This document shows positions 49,561 through 59,954 of a stretch of DNA of 64,000 nt, one piece after another (positions within the stretch are counted from its first letter, which is position 1; each line of letters opens with the position of its first letter). Below the pieces are notes generated by a model. The model was not told where the DNA came from and searched no databases. It worked only from the letters and a program-made list of their open reading frames with translations. The DNA comes from Pararge aegeria (Eukaryota; Arthropoda; Insecta; Lepidoptera; Nymphalidae): positions 15,758,501 through 15,822,500 of the forward strand of contig NC_053199.1 in NCBI RefSeq assembly GCF_905163445.1, in the 5' to 3' direction. The translations under genes and the position numbers were made by a program.

Positions 49561-49655
49561 AGAGCTGGCCTTGCCAATTGGTTTGGCCATTCAAAGGGGC
49601 AATGCTGCCAGCATCGTAGTTAATATGCCTCGACCCGATAATTTCGAAGACATTT
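49561..49655 (+). pseudogene. QRGNAAS-family retroelement C-terminal scrap
   Basis: The plus-strand frame reads LAIQRGNAASIVVNMPRPDN and FEDILDE with a stop, the same ending as 26.72-26.83 kb on the other strand. It is cut immediately by the ATTC tail of LINE-c. Confidence 0.65.
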
Positions 49656-49656
49656 T

Positions 49657-50180
49657 AGATGAATGAATGAATGAATGAATACACTTTTATTGTACACCAA
49701 AGAAACAAAAAGTAGTTACAAAGATATAAATACAATCAAGAGAGTACAATTTGGTGGCCTTATCGGTACATAGCGATTTCTTCCAGGCAACCAATGGCGT
49801 AAAAGGAAAAAAACGTAGAAAAGAGGTAGGTGGTGCAATAAATAAGATTTAAAAATTATACAAATATATAAATATAAATAAAATATATATATATATGTAT
49901 ATATAAATATAACTATAATATATATATAAATATATTATATATAAATACAAATAAAATATATAACATAAATATCTATATAAATATATTACATATAACATCC
50001 CCAATTAGTATGAAATACATAAATAATTCAAATTACACACTTAAAATGATTCGCTTCAGCGTTGTTCGGCTGAAAGAGACAAATAATGATCCTTCACTAG
50101 TTTCTTGAAGGTCCCAATCGATTGTGCCTCACGGATATCTAACGGCAAGGCGTTCCATAATTTAATAGCTTTTATTAGAT
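49657..50180 (-). mobile_element. LINE-c 3' end with pol C-terminus
   Basis: From the (GAAT)n edge at the left, through AATAAAAGTGT complement and GCGATTTCTTCCAGGCAACC, this is the longest LINE-c copy. An AT-rich stretch (49.84-50.03 kb, with ATATAT runs) precedes the coding part. It links the many orphan 3' UTR pieces in the window to a pol gene. Confidence 0.8.
50056..50180 (-). pseudogene. LINE-c pol C-terminal 40 residues
   Basis: The minus strand reads AIKLWNALPLDIREAQSIGT, FKKLVKDHYLSLSAEQR and a stop at 50056-50058. LWNALP...FK--LK is the standard last block of Jockey/CR1-type reverse transcriptase proteins. It is truncated by the insertion. Confidence 0.75.
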
Positions 50181-50189
50181 TTTATTTTG

Positions 50190-50730
50190 TTTTATTTTAG
50201 TTTACACAGGTTATTTTAACTTGCCTGTAAAATTTCCTAAAATAATGTATCACTGAAATGATCTTAGACTAGTGTTTTTTAACATCTTGGAATGACGTAT
50301 ATATTACATTTATGGAAGTTATGTTTTCAGGTTTTGATGATACTTTTATATAAAAAAATTTATATTTTACTATTTAGGTTTGTTTGTCTTTTGCGGTAGT
50401 AATTCTAAACTAAGTGTTACGGGTAAATTATCAATAAATAAAAAAAAAACAATTTTCAATTACAACAAAATGTAAAAGTGAATTTAAATACGCCAGTTGT
50501 TGAGTTCTGCCTTCAACTCATCGCTATTTATTTTTACGATCTTCAATCGCCCAAAAAGATGAGTAGGCTGTTAAATCACCAATTAAGTGAGCAATTAGAG
50601 GAATCTTTTTGTGCGCAGCCGGCGCCTGTGATAGTTAAATTGGGTACAAGCCGACAAATTGGACACGTTTAAAACCGTTTTTCTTTTTGGTAGGTACCGT
50701 TTGAAAGCTTTTGATATATGTTTATTAGGC
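50190..50730. other. unassigned AT-rich spacer
   Basis: A 64-codon plus-strand open frame at 50478-50672 has no recognised motif. Confidence 0.3.
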
Positions 50731-50737
50731 TTTATAA

Positions 50738-50880
50738 AAATTAACCCTTTACCGTCTCACTACAGGGCACGGGGCTTCTTTCAGAATGAGAATGAGTTTA
50801 TTTAGTCCACCACGCTGGCCAAGTGCGGATTGGTGGACTTGACACGCCCTTGAGAATATTACGGAGAACGCTTACTAGGA
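50738..50880 (-). mobile_element. SINE-A 3' half
   Basis: 'ACCGTCTCACTACAGGGCAC', 'CCACCACGCTGGCCAAGTGC' and 'GGATTGGTGGACTTGACACG'. Confidence 0.7.
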
Positions 50881-51045
50881 GGTACGGTATTGTTGCTTAC
50901 TAAAAGGTCTCCACAACATGTATCATTTAAAATGTAAGAAACGGAATAAACGATTTTTATTTTTTTTTATTCTTCATGACGTCTTCCTTCACGTCATAAA
51001 ATTTTGAATTAAAACTAAAAGCTAAATAGTTAGAAAATCCAAAAG

Positions 51046-51308
51046 TGCACGCCTCATAATCTCATTCATTACAATAAAATTCGTCGTAAGACGTCCACTT
51101 TTCAAACAATTTTTGAATTAGTTTAATTAATAAAAAGACATTTAAAAATATCATAAGTGTTAAAAATAGTGTTTGTTTTCTCAACATTTGTCTATTTATA
51201 TCCACTTATAAAAGCAATAAAGAATAAAAAACGTGACATTTTAAGTTGGAGAATCACTCGGTGTGCGTAATCTATACCCACCTCAAAGCTTCGCTTATGA
51301 GGCGTGCA
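51046..51308. mobile_element. candidate MITE with 14-bp TIRs
   Basis: TGCACGCCTCATAA at 51046-51059 and its exact complement TTATGAGGCGTGCA at 51295-51308, with an AT-rich 263-bp interior lacking coding potential. No clear target duplication was found, so class is open. Confidence 0.45.
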
Positions 51309-51309
51309 A

Positions 51310-52020
51310 TTAAAGTTAAAAATTAGTTATATAGTTAAAAAAAAGTTATACGCTGTTAAATATTGTGTTAAATAACTATGATAACATTGGCCAGCGTGGG
51401 CTACAGTCTAAAACCTTAGCAACCCGAGGTGATACCTCTTGTGAGCCGGGCATGGGTTGATAATTATTTTTTAGTTTAGTTAGATTTTTTAGACATTTTT
51501 TTAGTAATAGAAAATATTATATCCAATTTTAAATGGTCGGGTTTAATTTGAACTCTAATTTTTACAATTTTATTGAAATTTTATACTAAATTATTTTTCA
51601 CTAAGGTCCGAAACGTGGTAACTTAAATAAAGCAATTAAAGTGAAATCATAAACCACACCTAAAATTGGTTAATTATGAACAGTCTAGCATTTATTAATG
51701 AAATACAACTTGCTATCGGGTCGTTACACCAGGGCTATACGTTTTAAGATATCCTAAATAGTTGGCCCTAGCTCTGAATATTAATTCAGATCTTGATCAC
51801 CTATAAAGTTGATAAGGATTGTGTTCATTTTAAATTATATAGTTCAAGAGGTTGTGACTGCTAGTCTATCGACGAATTTATTTCTGTTTCTTTTTAATTG
51901 TATGTTGTTGAATAGCTGTGTGATAACGATGCAAAAAAAATTAGAGAAAAGGACATCTCATACTTGATCGCTAATTAATTTATTATTAAAGCTTAATTTA
52001 AATTTAAACAGTTAAATATA
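51310..52020. other. unassigned; short SINE-A scrap
   Basis: 51387-51465 ('TTGGCCAGCGTGGGCTACAG', 'GAGCCGGGCATGGGTTGATA') is a worn SINE-A 3' end, plus strand. The rest is AT-rich and unassigned. Confidence 0.4.
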
Positions 52021-52024
52021 TATT

Positions 52025-52150
52025 GGTTTAACGGTGAAGGTACACATCCTGAGGAAACATGCATGCCTAAGTGTCCTCAAGAATGTCCTCCAGGCCGTTT
52101 GTGTGGCCAGCATGGTTGACTTCGGCCTAAACCGTTCTTATCGTAGGATT
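52025..52150 (+). mobile_element. SINE-A, central fragment
   Basis: 'TTGGTTTAACGGTGAAGGTA', 'CTGAGGAAACATGCATGCCT' and 'TGTGTGGCCAGCATGGTTGA'. Confidence 0.65.
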
Positions 52151-52154
52151 AATT

Positions 52155-52970
52155 TTTGTTGTTCCGCCCCCAAGAGATAGGAGTTCCGCCATTTTGAATA
52201 TTAGTTTGTATGTTAATAACTTATTTTGGTTAGCGGAATATTACGTAATATTTAAGTTGATTTCAGTTAATTAATTGTCGGTTAGTTAATTAATATATTG
52301 TTAATGAAAACTAAAACAGAGAGATAATTCCGAGTGCTTCTTGAGATTGTGTTTAAATTTCGTAGCAAACATCGTCACTAGCTCTTGACGTATTTTCTGT
52401 TATTTAAGTTTTAATAGTTTTATTGCCATATTCAGAGCGTATAAAGTCATTTTGGTTTAAATTCAAATTGAGTCCTAAAGGCAGTTAAATAATGTATTCG
52501 ATTTTCCCAGCTTTTAAATTATAATATTTTGGCATTCGAGTTACGTCGCTTGCAGTATATATAAATCGTAATTTTTTTATAAATTGACTTGAAAATAAAT
52601 TGTAAATCTATACGATTTTGTTTTAAGTAATAACTATTTTAGACAATACTACTTTAGTATCTATTTTTTATTCATCTGTTTTAAGGATATAAGACAAAAA
52701 AACAAGCACTTATCACTTTTCGGCCGCACCTTCCATTTCCGGAGACTTTAGGTTTGCGTTAAGATGTGTATTTATTCTAGCTTTAAATATTTCTGTATAT
52801 TATACACAAGTGTTTGGCCACGAAATGCATTAACATATACAAATAATGCTAAGTGGAAAACCCTTTCTCCAGTATGGTTCCAAGAGTAGGCAATATTTTT
52901 GTTCATATAAGTGCGTGTAATTATAGGACCGATTTAATGAAGCGTACGTAGGTATAACATAGGTACTATC
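52155..52970. other. unassigned spacer
   Basis: No coding region or repeat recognised. Confidence 0.3.
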
Positions 52971-52974
52971 AAAA

Positions 52975-53215
52975 GGTCACCGTTGAGGAAGTCTTGCGAC
53001 GAGTTATGAAGACCGTCAAAAAGAAAACAGTTGCTTATCTAGGGTACGTGCTTAGGCATGACAGATACAGGCTACTACAACTGATAACTGATGATGGGCA
53101 TAGTTGCTGGAAAAGTTCGCATCGGTCGCAAGAGGATGTATTGGTTACGCAAAATCAGAGAGTGGGATCACGAAAGCAGCCCAGCTGTTTGGCCTCACGA
53201 GATAAAATAATAATA
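52975..53215 (+). pseudogene. LINE-f (RTE-like) pol C-terminal fragment
   Basis: The frame reads EEVLRRVMKTVKKKTVAYLG, YVLRHDRYRLLQLI, and after a frameshift GIVAGKVRIGRKRMYWLRKI and REWDHESSPAVWPHEIK with a stop. YLGHVLR--KY-LLQLI...GRR---WL is the recurrent C-terminal block of RTE-type proteins in insects. The region between blocks is frameshifted, so it is dead. Confidence 0.65.
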
Positions 53216-53344
53216 ATCGTTTAATTCCGGTGAAACCTATCTCAATATACACGTTAAAAAGTAGCACAGTATTTTAAAAGATATAAGAAATGACAAACAA
53301 GTAAAAAAAAAAGAGGTGAATTATAAAAAAATACACAACAGACT

Positions 53345-53430
53345 CCTTACTTTGTTCCACTATTCTACGTTATATAACTGCGTCGCCTCACCGTTACGTA
53401 TGCATTTTTCTTCGTTGCGTATTGTTAAAA
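53345..53430 (+). repeat. short repeat shared with 62.8 kb
   Basis: 'CTTTGTTCCACTATTCTACG' then TTATATAAC and GCGTCGCCTCACC; the 62.82-62.92 kb copy has the same order with an insertion. Class unknown. Confidence 0.5.
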
Positions 53431-53704
53431 CAACGTATTCCTTCTTCCAAAAGAGGCACGAAGATGCAATAAGAAGGAGAAGATACCATGCTATAACAAC
53501 AGCTTAAATGGTAAGTTATTTGCGCAAAATGGTAAGGTTACGTTAAAACGCAATTTGTGATCAGTTACAATCAATAGTGCGAATACCTGCGCAATGTAGC
53601 AATTATCGCTCTAATTTATAGTTGTTATGATACCACTATTTATATCAAACAATTATACACTTTGAGACAACGATCTGTAACTTAGGCATGATACCCAGTT
53701 ATTA

Positions 53705-54035
53705 GGGCTGCTAAGAACAAAATGTAACTATGGGATACTATAAATCCAGCGAATAGAAAGTCCGGAGCACCATGGCGAGACCTCTGCTAGGAGTATCTAC
53801 GTGATCAAGTCTACGCTAGCAATGAGGAGATCGGTAGAAGAACTAGAGTTATTGCCATAGCTAAGCTCATAGCTCAAGTCGCGAAGCTAAAGTGGCAATA
53901 GGCGGGGCATATAGCTTTGAAAGACCCCCGACGAGGTGGACAGATGATTGGAACAAGACTGTGGTGTTTGAAAATGCCTGCAAGAGACCTGTGTTCAGCA
54001 GTAGACGTTCATTGGCTAAATGTACGATGATGATT
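53705..54035 (+). pseudogene. LINE-f (RTE-like) pol C-terminal fragment
   Basis: Pieces in different frames read RTRVIAIAKLIAQVAKLKWQ, AGHIALKDPRRG and a VQQWTSIG-like ending (CAGTAGACGTTCATTGGCTA). The RVT-IA---AKLKW--AGH series is the same as in insect endonuclease-reverse transcriptases. The end ATGATGATTACA is the worn ATGATGATGAT tail. Confidence 0.65.
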
Positions 54036-54071
54036 ACATGCCTTCGAGATTATTATATCTAATGACTTATC

Positions 54072-54145
54072 AGGTATACAGGTTTCCTCACAATTTTCCT
54101 TCACCGTTAAAGCAAGTGATGCTTAGTTACCTGATTTAAATATAA
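54072..54145 (-). mobile_element. SINE-A central fragment
   Basis: 'AGGTTTCCTCACAATTTTCC' and 'TTCACCGTTAAAGCAAGTGA'. Confidence 0.6.
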
Positions 54146-54264
54146 ACTAGTTAAGAGGTGTTATTGAATTTGGTCTCCCTGAAAAGTAAAATATCCCGTC
54201 ATCATGTAAAGGCTTCGGTTTTAGTTTTCGGGGGACCTCTTAAAACTAAGAAAACTACGATATT

Positions 54265-54360
54265 TGCGATTTCAGCAATTAAATGTCACTTGCTTTAACG
54301 GTGAAGGAAAACATTCTCAAAGGCATGTACATCGGTTCATGGCCAAAATGGGCCTCAGAC
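54265..54360 (+). mobile_element. SINE-A central fragment
   Basis: 'GCAATTAAATGTCACTTGCT', 'TTAACGGTGAAGGAAAACAT' and a degenerate 3' part. Inverted relative to the copy 120 bp to the left. Confidence 0.6.
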
Positions 54361-54364
54361 TACA

Positions 54365-56035
54365 CTAACACTAAAAACTAAAATTCCTCTCGTATGTCAT
54401 TCTTAAACTGTACAATCTGCGACAATTTTTGTTTAAAATTCTTAAACTGTAAATTCTGCAAAAAAGTTTAATCGAATAAGTTCTTAAATATATGAATGTC
54501 GATATTGTCACATCCTTTGTACCATGAATGAACACCATTCAGAAGTCAATGGTCACTACAAAAACTTGGTGTTTTATATCGATCCAACAGATTCCATTTA
54601 CATACATCAAGTAACGTGGCTCTTATCTCTTAAATCATAAAGTTTAAATTACTCTAACTTGCCATAAACTGTGGGCTGTTTTATACCATACGATAAGATC
54701 GCGACACTAGAAGTACAGCCAGGCGGTCTATATAAAAATGTAATGCCTGACGAAAAGATTAATAACTATTAATATTTATAATTTATTGTATGATGCGTGC
54801 TGATGCATATCAAGCTAGTTTAATGATTAATTTTATTGATACAGTGGCTTTTAATTCATATTGATGTGATGACAAATCACCTATATTAAAGGTATAAGAA
54901 ACATACGTTTTTTATACAAAGTGTTCTCTTCAATTAGCTACTAGGAACGCAGAAAACACATGGTAATTTTGAAAATGTAATATAGCTAAAAAAGCAACGC
55001 GACTAGAAACCTCTACCACTTTTTAGGAGGGCGATTTGTTGGCGTTAGAGATAAACCGAGACCAAATAATATGGATGAATATTACTATCTATTAGAGAAA
55101 ATACTGTTTTTATCCATTACTTATGTACCCACGCACATATTTCTTTAATTCTTTTTTAACAAGTACGAAAGAACTAAGTAAAATATAACTATAAAATAAA
55201 ACATAATCATAACAACCTTGATTTTAATTACATAATGTTTTTTGAGACTTGAATTTGACGTCACACCTTTCAGTGGCAGGTGAATGTACGTGACGTGTAT
55301 GAGATTCAATAATACATTACATGTGAATGCCATAGCAAATGATTCTTGTTTCTTAAATAAATGTGATTGTAATATTATATATGTAACGAAAACCTCTTTT
55401 CTCGAGTTCGTTTATCGAACCTTTCTAACCATTGAAGGTGCATTGGGGTATATTTTAAACATTATATATATTACTAACGTTTCCCCGTGACTGCTACCGC
55501 GTTAAAATTTTTCTCGATACAAACTAACTTTCGCTGTTCTACGCAATGTACTCCGACCGACCTCGTCTTCTTCCTTCCTTCTCGTCACCCGTTTGTCCCT
55601 TCCTTCGTTTGCTCTGCTTGTAAGTGAAAATTGTAAGTTTGTTTTTCCAGTCAGTACAAAGTTTTTTACATACAATACCTGGAGTAGTTTTGTTAGCATC
55701 GTACCGTACGGTAAAAAAGTCATCTCAGAATACAGATATCATCTGGGAATAAATAAATAAATTGTATTTCGTTTTAATGGCAGCCAGTTTATATTATAAT
55801 TTACAACACGATCCCTTCCACGTCGGTGTTGTGTTCACAGCTCTTAATGTCTTTTTAAGTAGTTATCAACGTGTGTTATTCCATTATTGTATTATTGTAC
55901 GTGTGGCGTGTGCCAAAATATTAGCGTTGATATTAATATTAGTAGACCTTTTAGTAGGTAACAGTATAGCTTTTTGAGACAAAGCTCGTCCGGGAAACCA
56001 CAACATGCTTATTATAAAAATTGACAAAGGATAAA
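54365..56035. other. unassigned spacer
   Basis: Two short direct copies of ATTCTTAAACTGTA lie at 54402 and 54437. 55555-55620 is a C/T-rich CTTCTTCCTTCC tract. 55978-56010 has an R3 scrap ('AAGCTCGTCCGGGAAACC'). No gene recognised. Confidence 0.35.
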
Positions 56036-56400
56036 AAAAATTCTCCTCCCACAGCTTTAACTATCAGAGCACCGAAGCAAAGATGGAAATAATATCCAAA
56101 TAATATAACGTGTGATAATAAAGGGGGATAAACTTCTCCTATTCCATCTTCCCGTGCTTTAGCAAGTGGCCTTTTGCCCTCCCATCTTCCGTCTTCCCCG
56201 ATACCTATAATCTGGGTACCTTCAAATCAAGAGTGAATAGGCATCTTCTAGGCAAGCGCGCTGCTTAGGCTGCATCATCACTTACCATCGGGTGTGATTG
56301 CAGTCAAGCACTTGTCTATATATTTAAAAAAAAAAAAAAAAAAAGGTGGACACGTTAATTATATCAGGGGATATAATTGAGGGATATTATTTTTATCTCC
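56036..56400 (+). repeat. local duplication, copy 1 (occupied by LINE-e)
   Basis: It has 'CACAGCTTTAACTATCAGAG', 'GGAAATAATATCCAAATAAT', 'TCTCCTATTCCATCTTCCCG', 'TTTAGCAAGTGG', then the LINE-e insertion, then 'GGTGGACACGTTAATTATAT'. Copy 2 is at 56.45-56.62 kb. Confidence 0.8.
56172..56344 (+). mobile_element. LINE-e (CR1-like) 3' end with poly(A)
   Basis: The frame reads LPSSVFPDTYNLGTFKSRVN, RHLLGKRAA and a stop at 56266-56268, then 'GCATCATCACTTACCATCGG' and a run of A ending at 56344. Only the last 30 residues are present. The flanks AAGTGG and AGGTGG suggest a short target duplication. Confidence 0.8.
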
Positions 56401-56451
56401 TGCACGGTTAGTATGGGCAGGCCACAATACCCGGGAAAATGATAAAAATGT

Positions 56452-56622
56452 ATCTTCTTCCACAGCTATACCAACTCTCAGAGCATTGTCGCAAAAGTGG
56501 AAATAATATCTAAATAATATATTTGTATTAATAAACGGGGGTATACTTCTGCTATTCCATGTTCCCGTAATTTAGCAGGTGGACACGTTACTATAATATA
56601 ATCGGAGATATAATTTTTAACT
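56452..56622 (+). repeat. local duplication, copy 2 (empty site)
   Basis: 'CTTCCACAGCTATACCAACT', 'GGAAATAATATCTAAATAAT', 'TGCTATTCCATGTTCCCGTA' and 'TTTAGCAGGTGGACACGTTA' run continuously, showing the sequence before LINE-e inserted into copy 1. Confidence 0.8.
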
Positions 56623-56847
56623 AACGGAGAACCGATGGACGTTGGGGTCTTAAGGTGCTGGAGTGGCGACCCCGCACCGGTAAACGCAGCGTAGGTCGGC
56701 CCCCAACGTGGTGGACGGATGACATCAGGCGAGTCGCTGGGCGCCGCTGGAGGCAAGCGGCCCAGGACGTTATATTATTATTGTGGAACTCCCTACAAAA
56801 GACCTATGTCCAGCAGTGGACGTCGATTGGTTGACATGATGATGATA
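56623..56847 (+). mobile_element. LINE-f (RTE-like) 3' end with target duplication
   Basis: Flanked by AATTTTTAACT at 56612-56622 and 56848-56858. The protein pieces read RWGLKVLEWRPRTGKRSVGR, PPTWWTDDIRRVAGRRWRQA, AQDVILLLWNSLQKTYVQQW and TSIG, then the tail ATGATGATGATA. It is 5'-truncated but the remaining C-terminus is open in one frame up to its stop, so it is younger than the 53-54 kb copies. Confidence 0.85.
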
Positions 56848-56861
56848 AATTTTTAACTCCC

Positions 56862-57390
56862 GCCCGTGCTAGCCCTGCTGGTATTTTAATGCCCCTTGTT
56901 ATACAACAGTTCCATAAATAACTATTAAACAACCAAAAGTTCTTCTTGGTGGTTTTTAGGAGGTATTAAGGTACGGTCTTTATTCTTGCTAAACTCCATC
57001 TAAGCCCGTTCAATAATTTCGACGTGCTTGAGCAATAATTAACATGAAGGATGTTTACAGTTTTATAAGTATAAATGGATAATTAAGTCCGTGATGTTTG
57101 GGATGCCTGCGTTATGGATGGCCGGATATGGATGCTTAATGTATCCTTGTGATTGTGGTGAATATGCTGATTACAAATACTATGGTAATCTCATATTGTG
57201 CATATGTTTACCTTTATGGATTTATATACTTTTATAATTGTACCAGCAAAAGTGTATGCAATAATCCTGTTCGACTTAAGTATGTTACAGTAATAAAACT
57301 TTGGATAAGTATAATTTGATTTATGACAGATATTTTATTAAATTGATCAGCATTTTAGCAGATGTGCTTATAATTCTTATTTAATTAATA
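56862..57390. other. unassigned spacer
   Basis: No assignment. Confidence 0.3.
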
Positions 57391-57396
57391 AATCAT

Positions 57397-57560
57397 ATCA
57401 ACGTAGGGTTTAGGCCGTAGTCCACCACGCTGGCTCAGTGCGGATTGGTGGACTCCACAAACCTTAGAGAACATTATGTAGAACTCTCAGGCACGCAGGT
57501 TTCCTCACGATGTTTTCCTTCACCGTCAAAGCAAGTGATATTTTTAATTACTCATTAATT
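57397..57560 (-). mobile_element. SINE-A, 3' half and central body
   Basis: 'GTTTAGGCCGTAGTCCACCA', 'GCGGATTGGTGGACTCCACA' and 'CAGGTTTCCTCACGATGTTT'. Confidence 0.78.
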
Positions 57561-57564
57561 AATT

Positions 57565-58335
57565 ACAAATTACCCTCGCAGCTTTAGTTTTAAGTTTACT
57601 AATATGGCTATCGCCAACGAATAAGGAAATAAATTTTTACTACTGTGGCATGCAAAAGTCCTAACGAAAGTCCAGAATTACGTAAAGTTACGTATATGGG
57701 TTAAAGATAAACACTTTACTGCACACTTTATTAGACATCCTTATTGGGGAAAGTGATTTAAAGTAGAAAAGGTTAGCGGCGCAATAAATAAATATGAATA
57801 CGTATAACATAGAAATATAACAATAATAAATAAAACTTTATAAATGCTAATTAGTGGCTATTGGATAAAAAATTGTTTAAGACGACATTTAAACATTTAT
57901 AAGGATTCTGAGCTTCGAACTTCTTTTAACAGAGTACTCCATAAGAGCACAGCATTAACTGTGAATGACTTCCCATAAAACTAAAGTAAATGATAATGAA
58001 AGAGGAAAATAATCCCAATAGTCAGAACTGAGAACAAACATTAATTTGTACTTGTTATATTATTTATTCATGCTGTCACTTCAACAATTTAGAATATTTC
58101 AATTTACACAAATTAGCATAACAACAACAAATTCAAGTGTCATATCAAATTACAACTGCGGAAATCAAAACAATATTTACAATAATAGTTTTTACTTAGA
58201 ATACTCGTAAAACCGCTTTTCACTGCTGTTCTAATAATATCTAACAAGACTTGCAGAAAAACACCTCAAATTTCTACATTTAAAAATAATCTATTTTAGT
58301 ATCTTTATCTTCCATCTTATTAAAACTCTCATAGA
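57565..58335. other. unassigned AT-rich spacer
   Basis: No coding region or repeat family recognised. Confidence 0.3.
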
Positions 58336-58344
58336 CTTTCATAT

Positions 58345-58418
58345 AGCTACCATACCATCACTTATTGCCAGGTAAGATTTCAATCAAAGGTCAACTTGTA
58401 GGGAAATAAAAAAAATGT
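58345..58418 (+). mobile_element. SINE-C 3' end fragment
   Basis: 'CTACCATACCATCACTTATT', 'GCCAGGTAAGATTTCAATCA' and 'CAACTTGTAGGGAAATAAAA'. Confidence 0.55.
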
Positions 58419-58439
58419 TTACATTACTGTGATGTGATG

Positions 58440-58732
58440 TTTTTTTTTTCGGGTTTGATTAAACCGATGATTTGAACAGCGTAACGCGGGCTTGTTGGCG
58501 AGCCTCGGAATGAGGCTGGCGGAATGCCAGGAAGAGTTTGAACCCTTGAGCTCGAAGAAGCGTCGACGACTTTTTTGAGCTCTAGGGTTCAAACTTCAAA
58601 ACTAGCACTCCTCTGTGAAAAATAACCTCTGAACACCATCGAAAGCACACTAAGAACACGGGGTGTGCCTTTAAACTCTAGGAGTTATCCCCGACGGGCG
58701 ACACAATATGTAAGAGCTAACCTAACCTTTTT
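58440..58732 (+). mobile_element. SINE-E copy (CCTAA-tailed)
   Basis: The 3' half 'AACACGGGGTGTGCCTTTAA', 'AGGAGTTATCCCCGACGGGC' and 'AGAGCTAACCTAACC' parallels 59.20-59.47 kb. The upstream part has a GCGAGCCTCGGAATGAGGCT hairpin-like stretch. Confidence 0.55.
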
Positions 58733-58767
58733 TTTTTCTCGTGGGGAAATCCTCATGGATATTAAAC

Positions 58768-59140
58768 ATGACGGCTGATTGGCGCAGTGGGCAGCGACCC
58801 TGCTTTCTGAGTCCAAGGCCGTGGGTTCGATTCCCAAAGCTGGAAAATGTTTCTATAATGAAAATGATTGTTTTTCAGTGTAAGTATTTTCATCATCTTA
58901 AAATTATTCATCAGTCATCTTAGTACCCATAACACAAGCAACGCTTACTTTGGGGTAGATGGCGATGTGTACGATGTCGTTATATATTTATTTATTTATT
59001 TTAATTATTTAAAGAGTATCAGGGGAAGCGAGTAGCATAATGGGCAAGAGCATGGCAGTTATATTAAACCCACTAATTGGTTCTGTATGCGACTTCGTAC
59101 CGGCACGCTTATATAGGGTAACTTGTTACGGCCGTAGCTT
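58768..59140 (+). repeat. composite duplication, copy 1: SINE-B plus inverted SINE-C piece
   Basis: The SINE-B head 'GATTGGCGCAGTGGGCAGCG' and B box 'GTGGGTTCGATTCCC' are well kept; the body is shortened. It continues past the SINE tail into 'GAGCATGGCAGTTATATTAA', 'CGTACCGGCACGCTTATATA' and 'GGGTAACTTGTTACGGCCGT'. Copy 2 has the same junctions with an offset of 1205. Confidence 0.85.
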
Positions 59141-59194
59141 GCGATGTGTGTATTGTCGTGGTATATTTATTTATTTATTTTTATTTATTAATAC
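59141..59194 (+). mobile_element. SINE-B tail scrap
   Basis: 'GCGATGTGTGTATTGTCGTG' then (TTTA)n. Confidence 0.6.
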
Positions 59195-59195
59195 A

Positions 59196-59476
59196 CCTCG
59201 GGGAGGTGCAGTGGTTATGCCGGACTCTTACCGACTAAAACCCCACGGTGTTCCAACTCATCGCCTCGTGACCGGGTCATGGGAACGCTTTCGAACACAT
59301 CCGCGACCCAGCTAGCGGCGCCAGGCATTACAGGCCCATACTAAAATGTCCCTATAATCGCCGAAGGCGCACCGGGAACACAAGGTGCGCCTTCCAACCC
59401 GAGGACTTATCTCCAACGGGTGACGGATTCCAGGCATCTATCACCCAGAAGAGCTGACCTAACCTAACCTAAGCTT
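59196..59476 (+). mobile_element. SINE-E copy (CCTAA-tailed)
   Basis: The head 'GAGGTGCAGTGGTTATGCCG' and 'GGTGTTCCAACTCATCGCC' is loosely tRNA-like. Then 'ACAAGGTGCGCCTTCCAACC', 'GAGGACTTATCTCCAACGGG' and the tail GACCTAACCTAACCTAAG. Confidence 0.6.
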
Positions 59477-59479
59477 TCT

Positions 59480-59950
59480 TATCGTTTAAATAATCCATTA
59501 TTACGATAGGATTCTTCTATAAGCTTAATTTTTATTTAAACATTGAACTTATTAAAAGGCATCTCCAGGATTCCATCAATATTTGTATGCACTCAATACA
59601 CTAGTAAGGCAGTAAACCTTTTATTTATTAGCTCCAAGCTAACGGGATGACGTAAACTATTATAATTTACTTGATGTTAAACGTCTTGCTGCCACATTTA
59701 TTGCATTAGACATAGGCAAAGAGCCGGTGAACTCAAATTCAATGTTTATTCAAAATTCTATTATTGCTTTTTTTATTTTCTCATTTCAGTCGACTTGAAT
59801 CTTGTTGCACATACGTTGGTATGTGGTAAGGTTTTCTGTCATGAAATCGACACTGGTGATCCGTTTTGAATGCTTCTACAAAGTATTTTCCTTTCTTTAT
59901 AATAACTATTAAAGATAGGTAATCGACAGACCTAAATATTGTACCGTTCT
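59480..59950. other. unassigned spacer
   Basis: 59730-59765 ('TCAAATTCAATGTTTATTCA') may be a retroposon tail scrap. No gene. Confidence 0.3.
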
Positions 59951-59954
59951 AGGA

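Noticed and set aside
58720..59475. CCTAACC runs as telomeric (TTAGG) repeats
   Set aside because: Only two or three units, always at the same place in SINE-E; a retroposon tail explains them.
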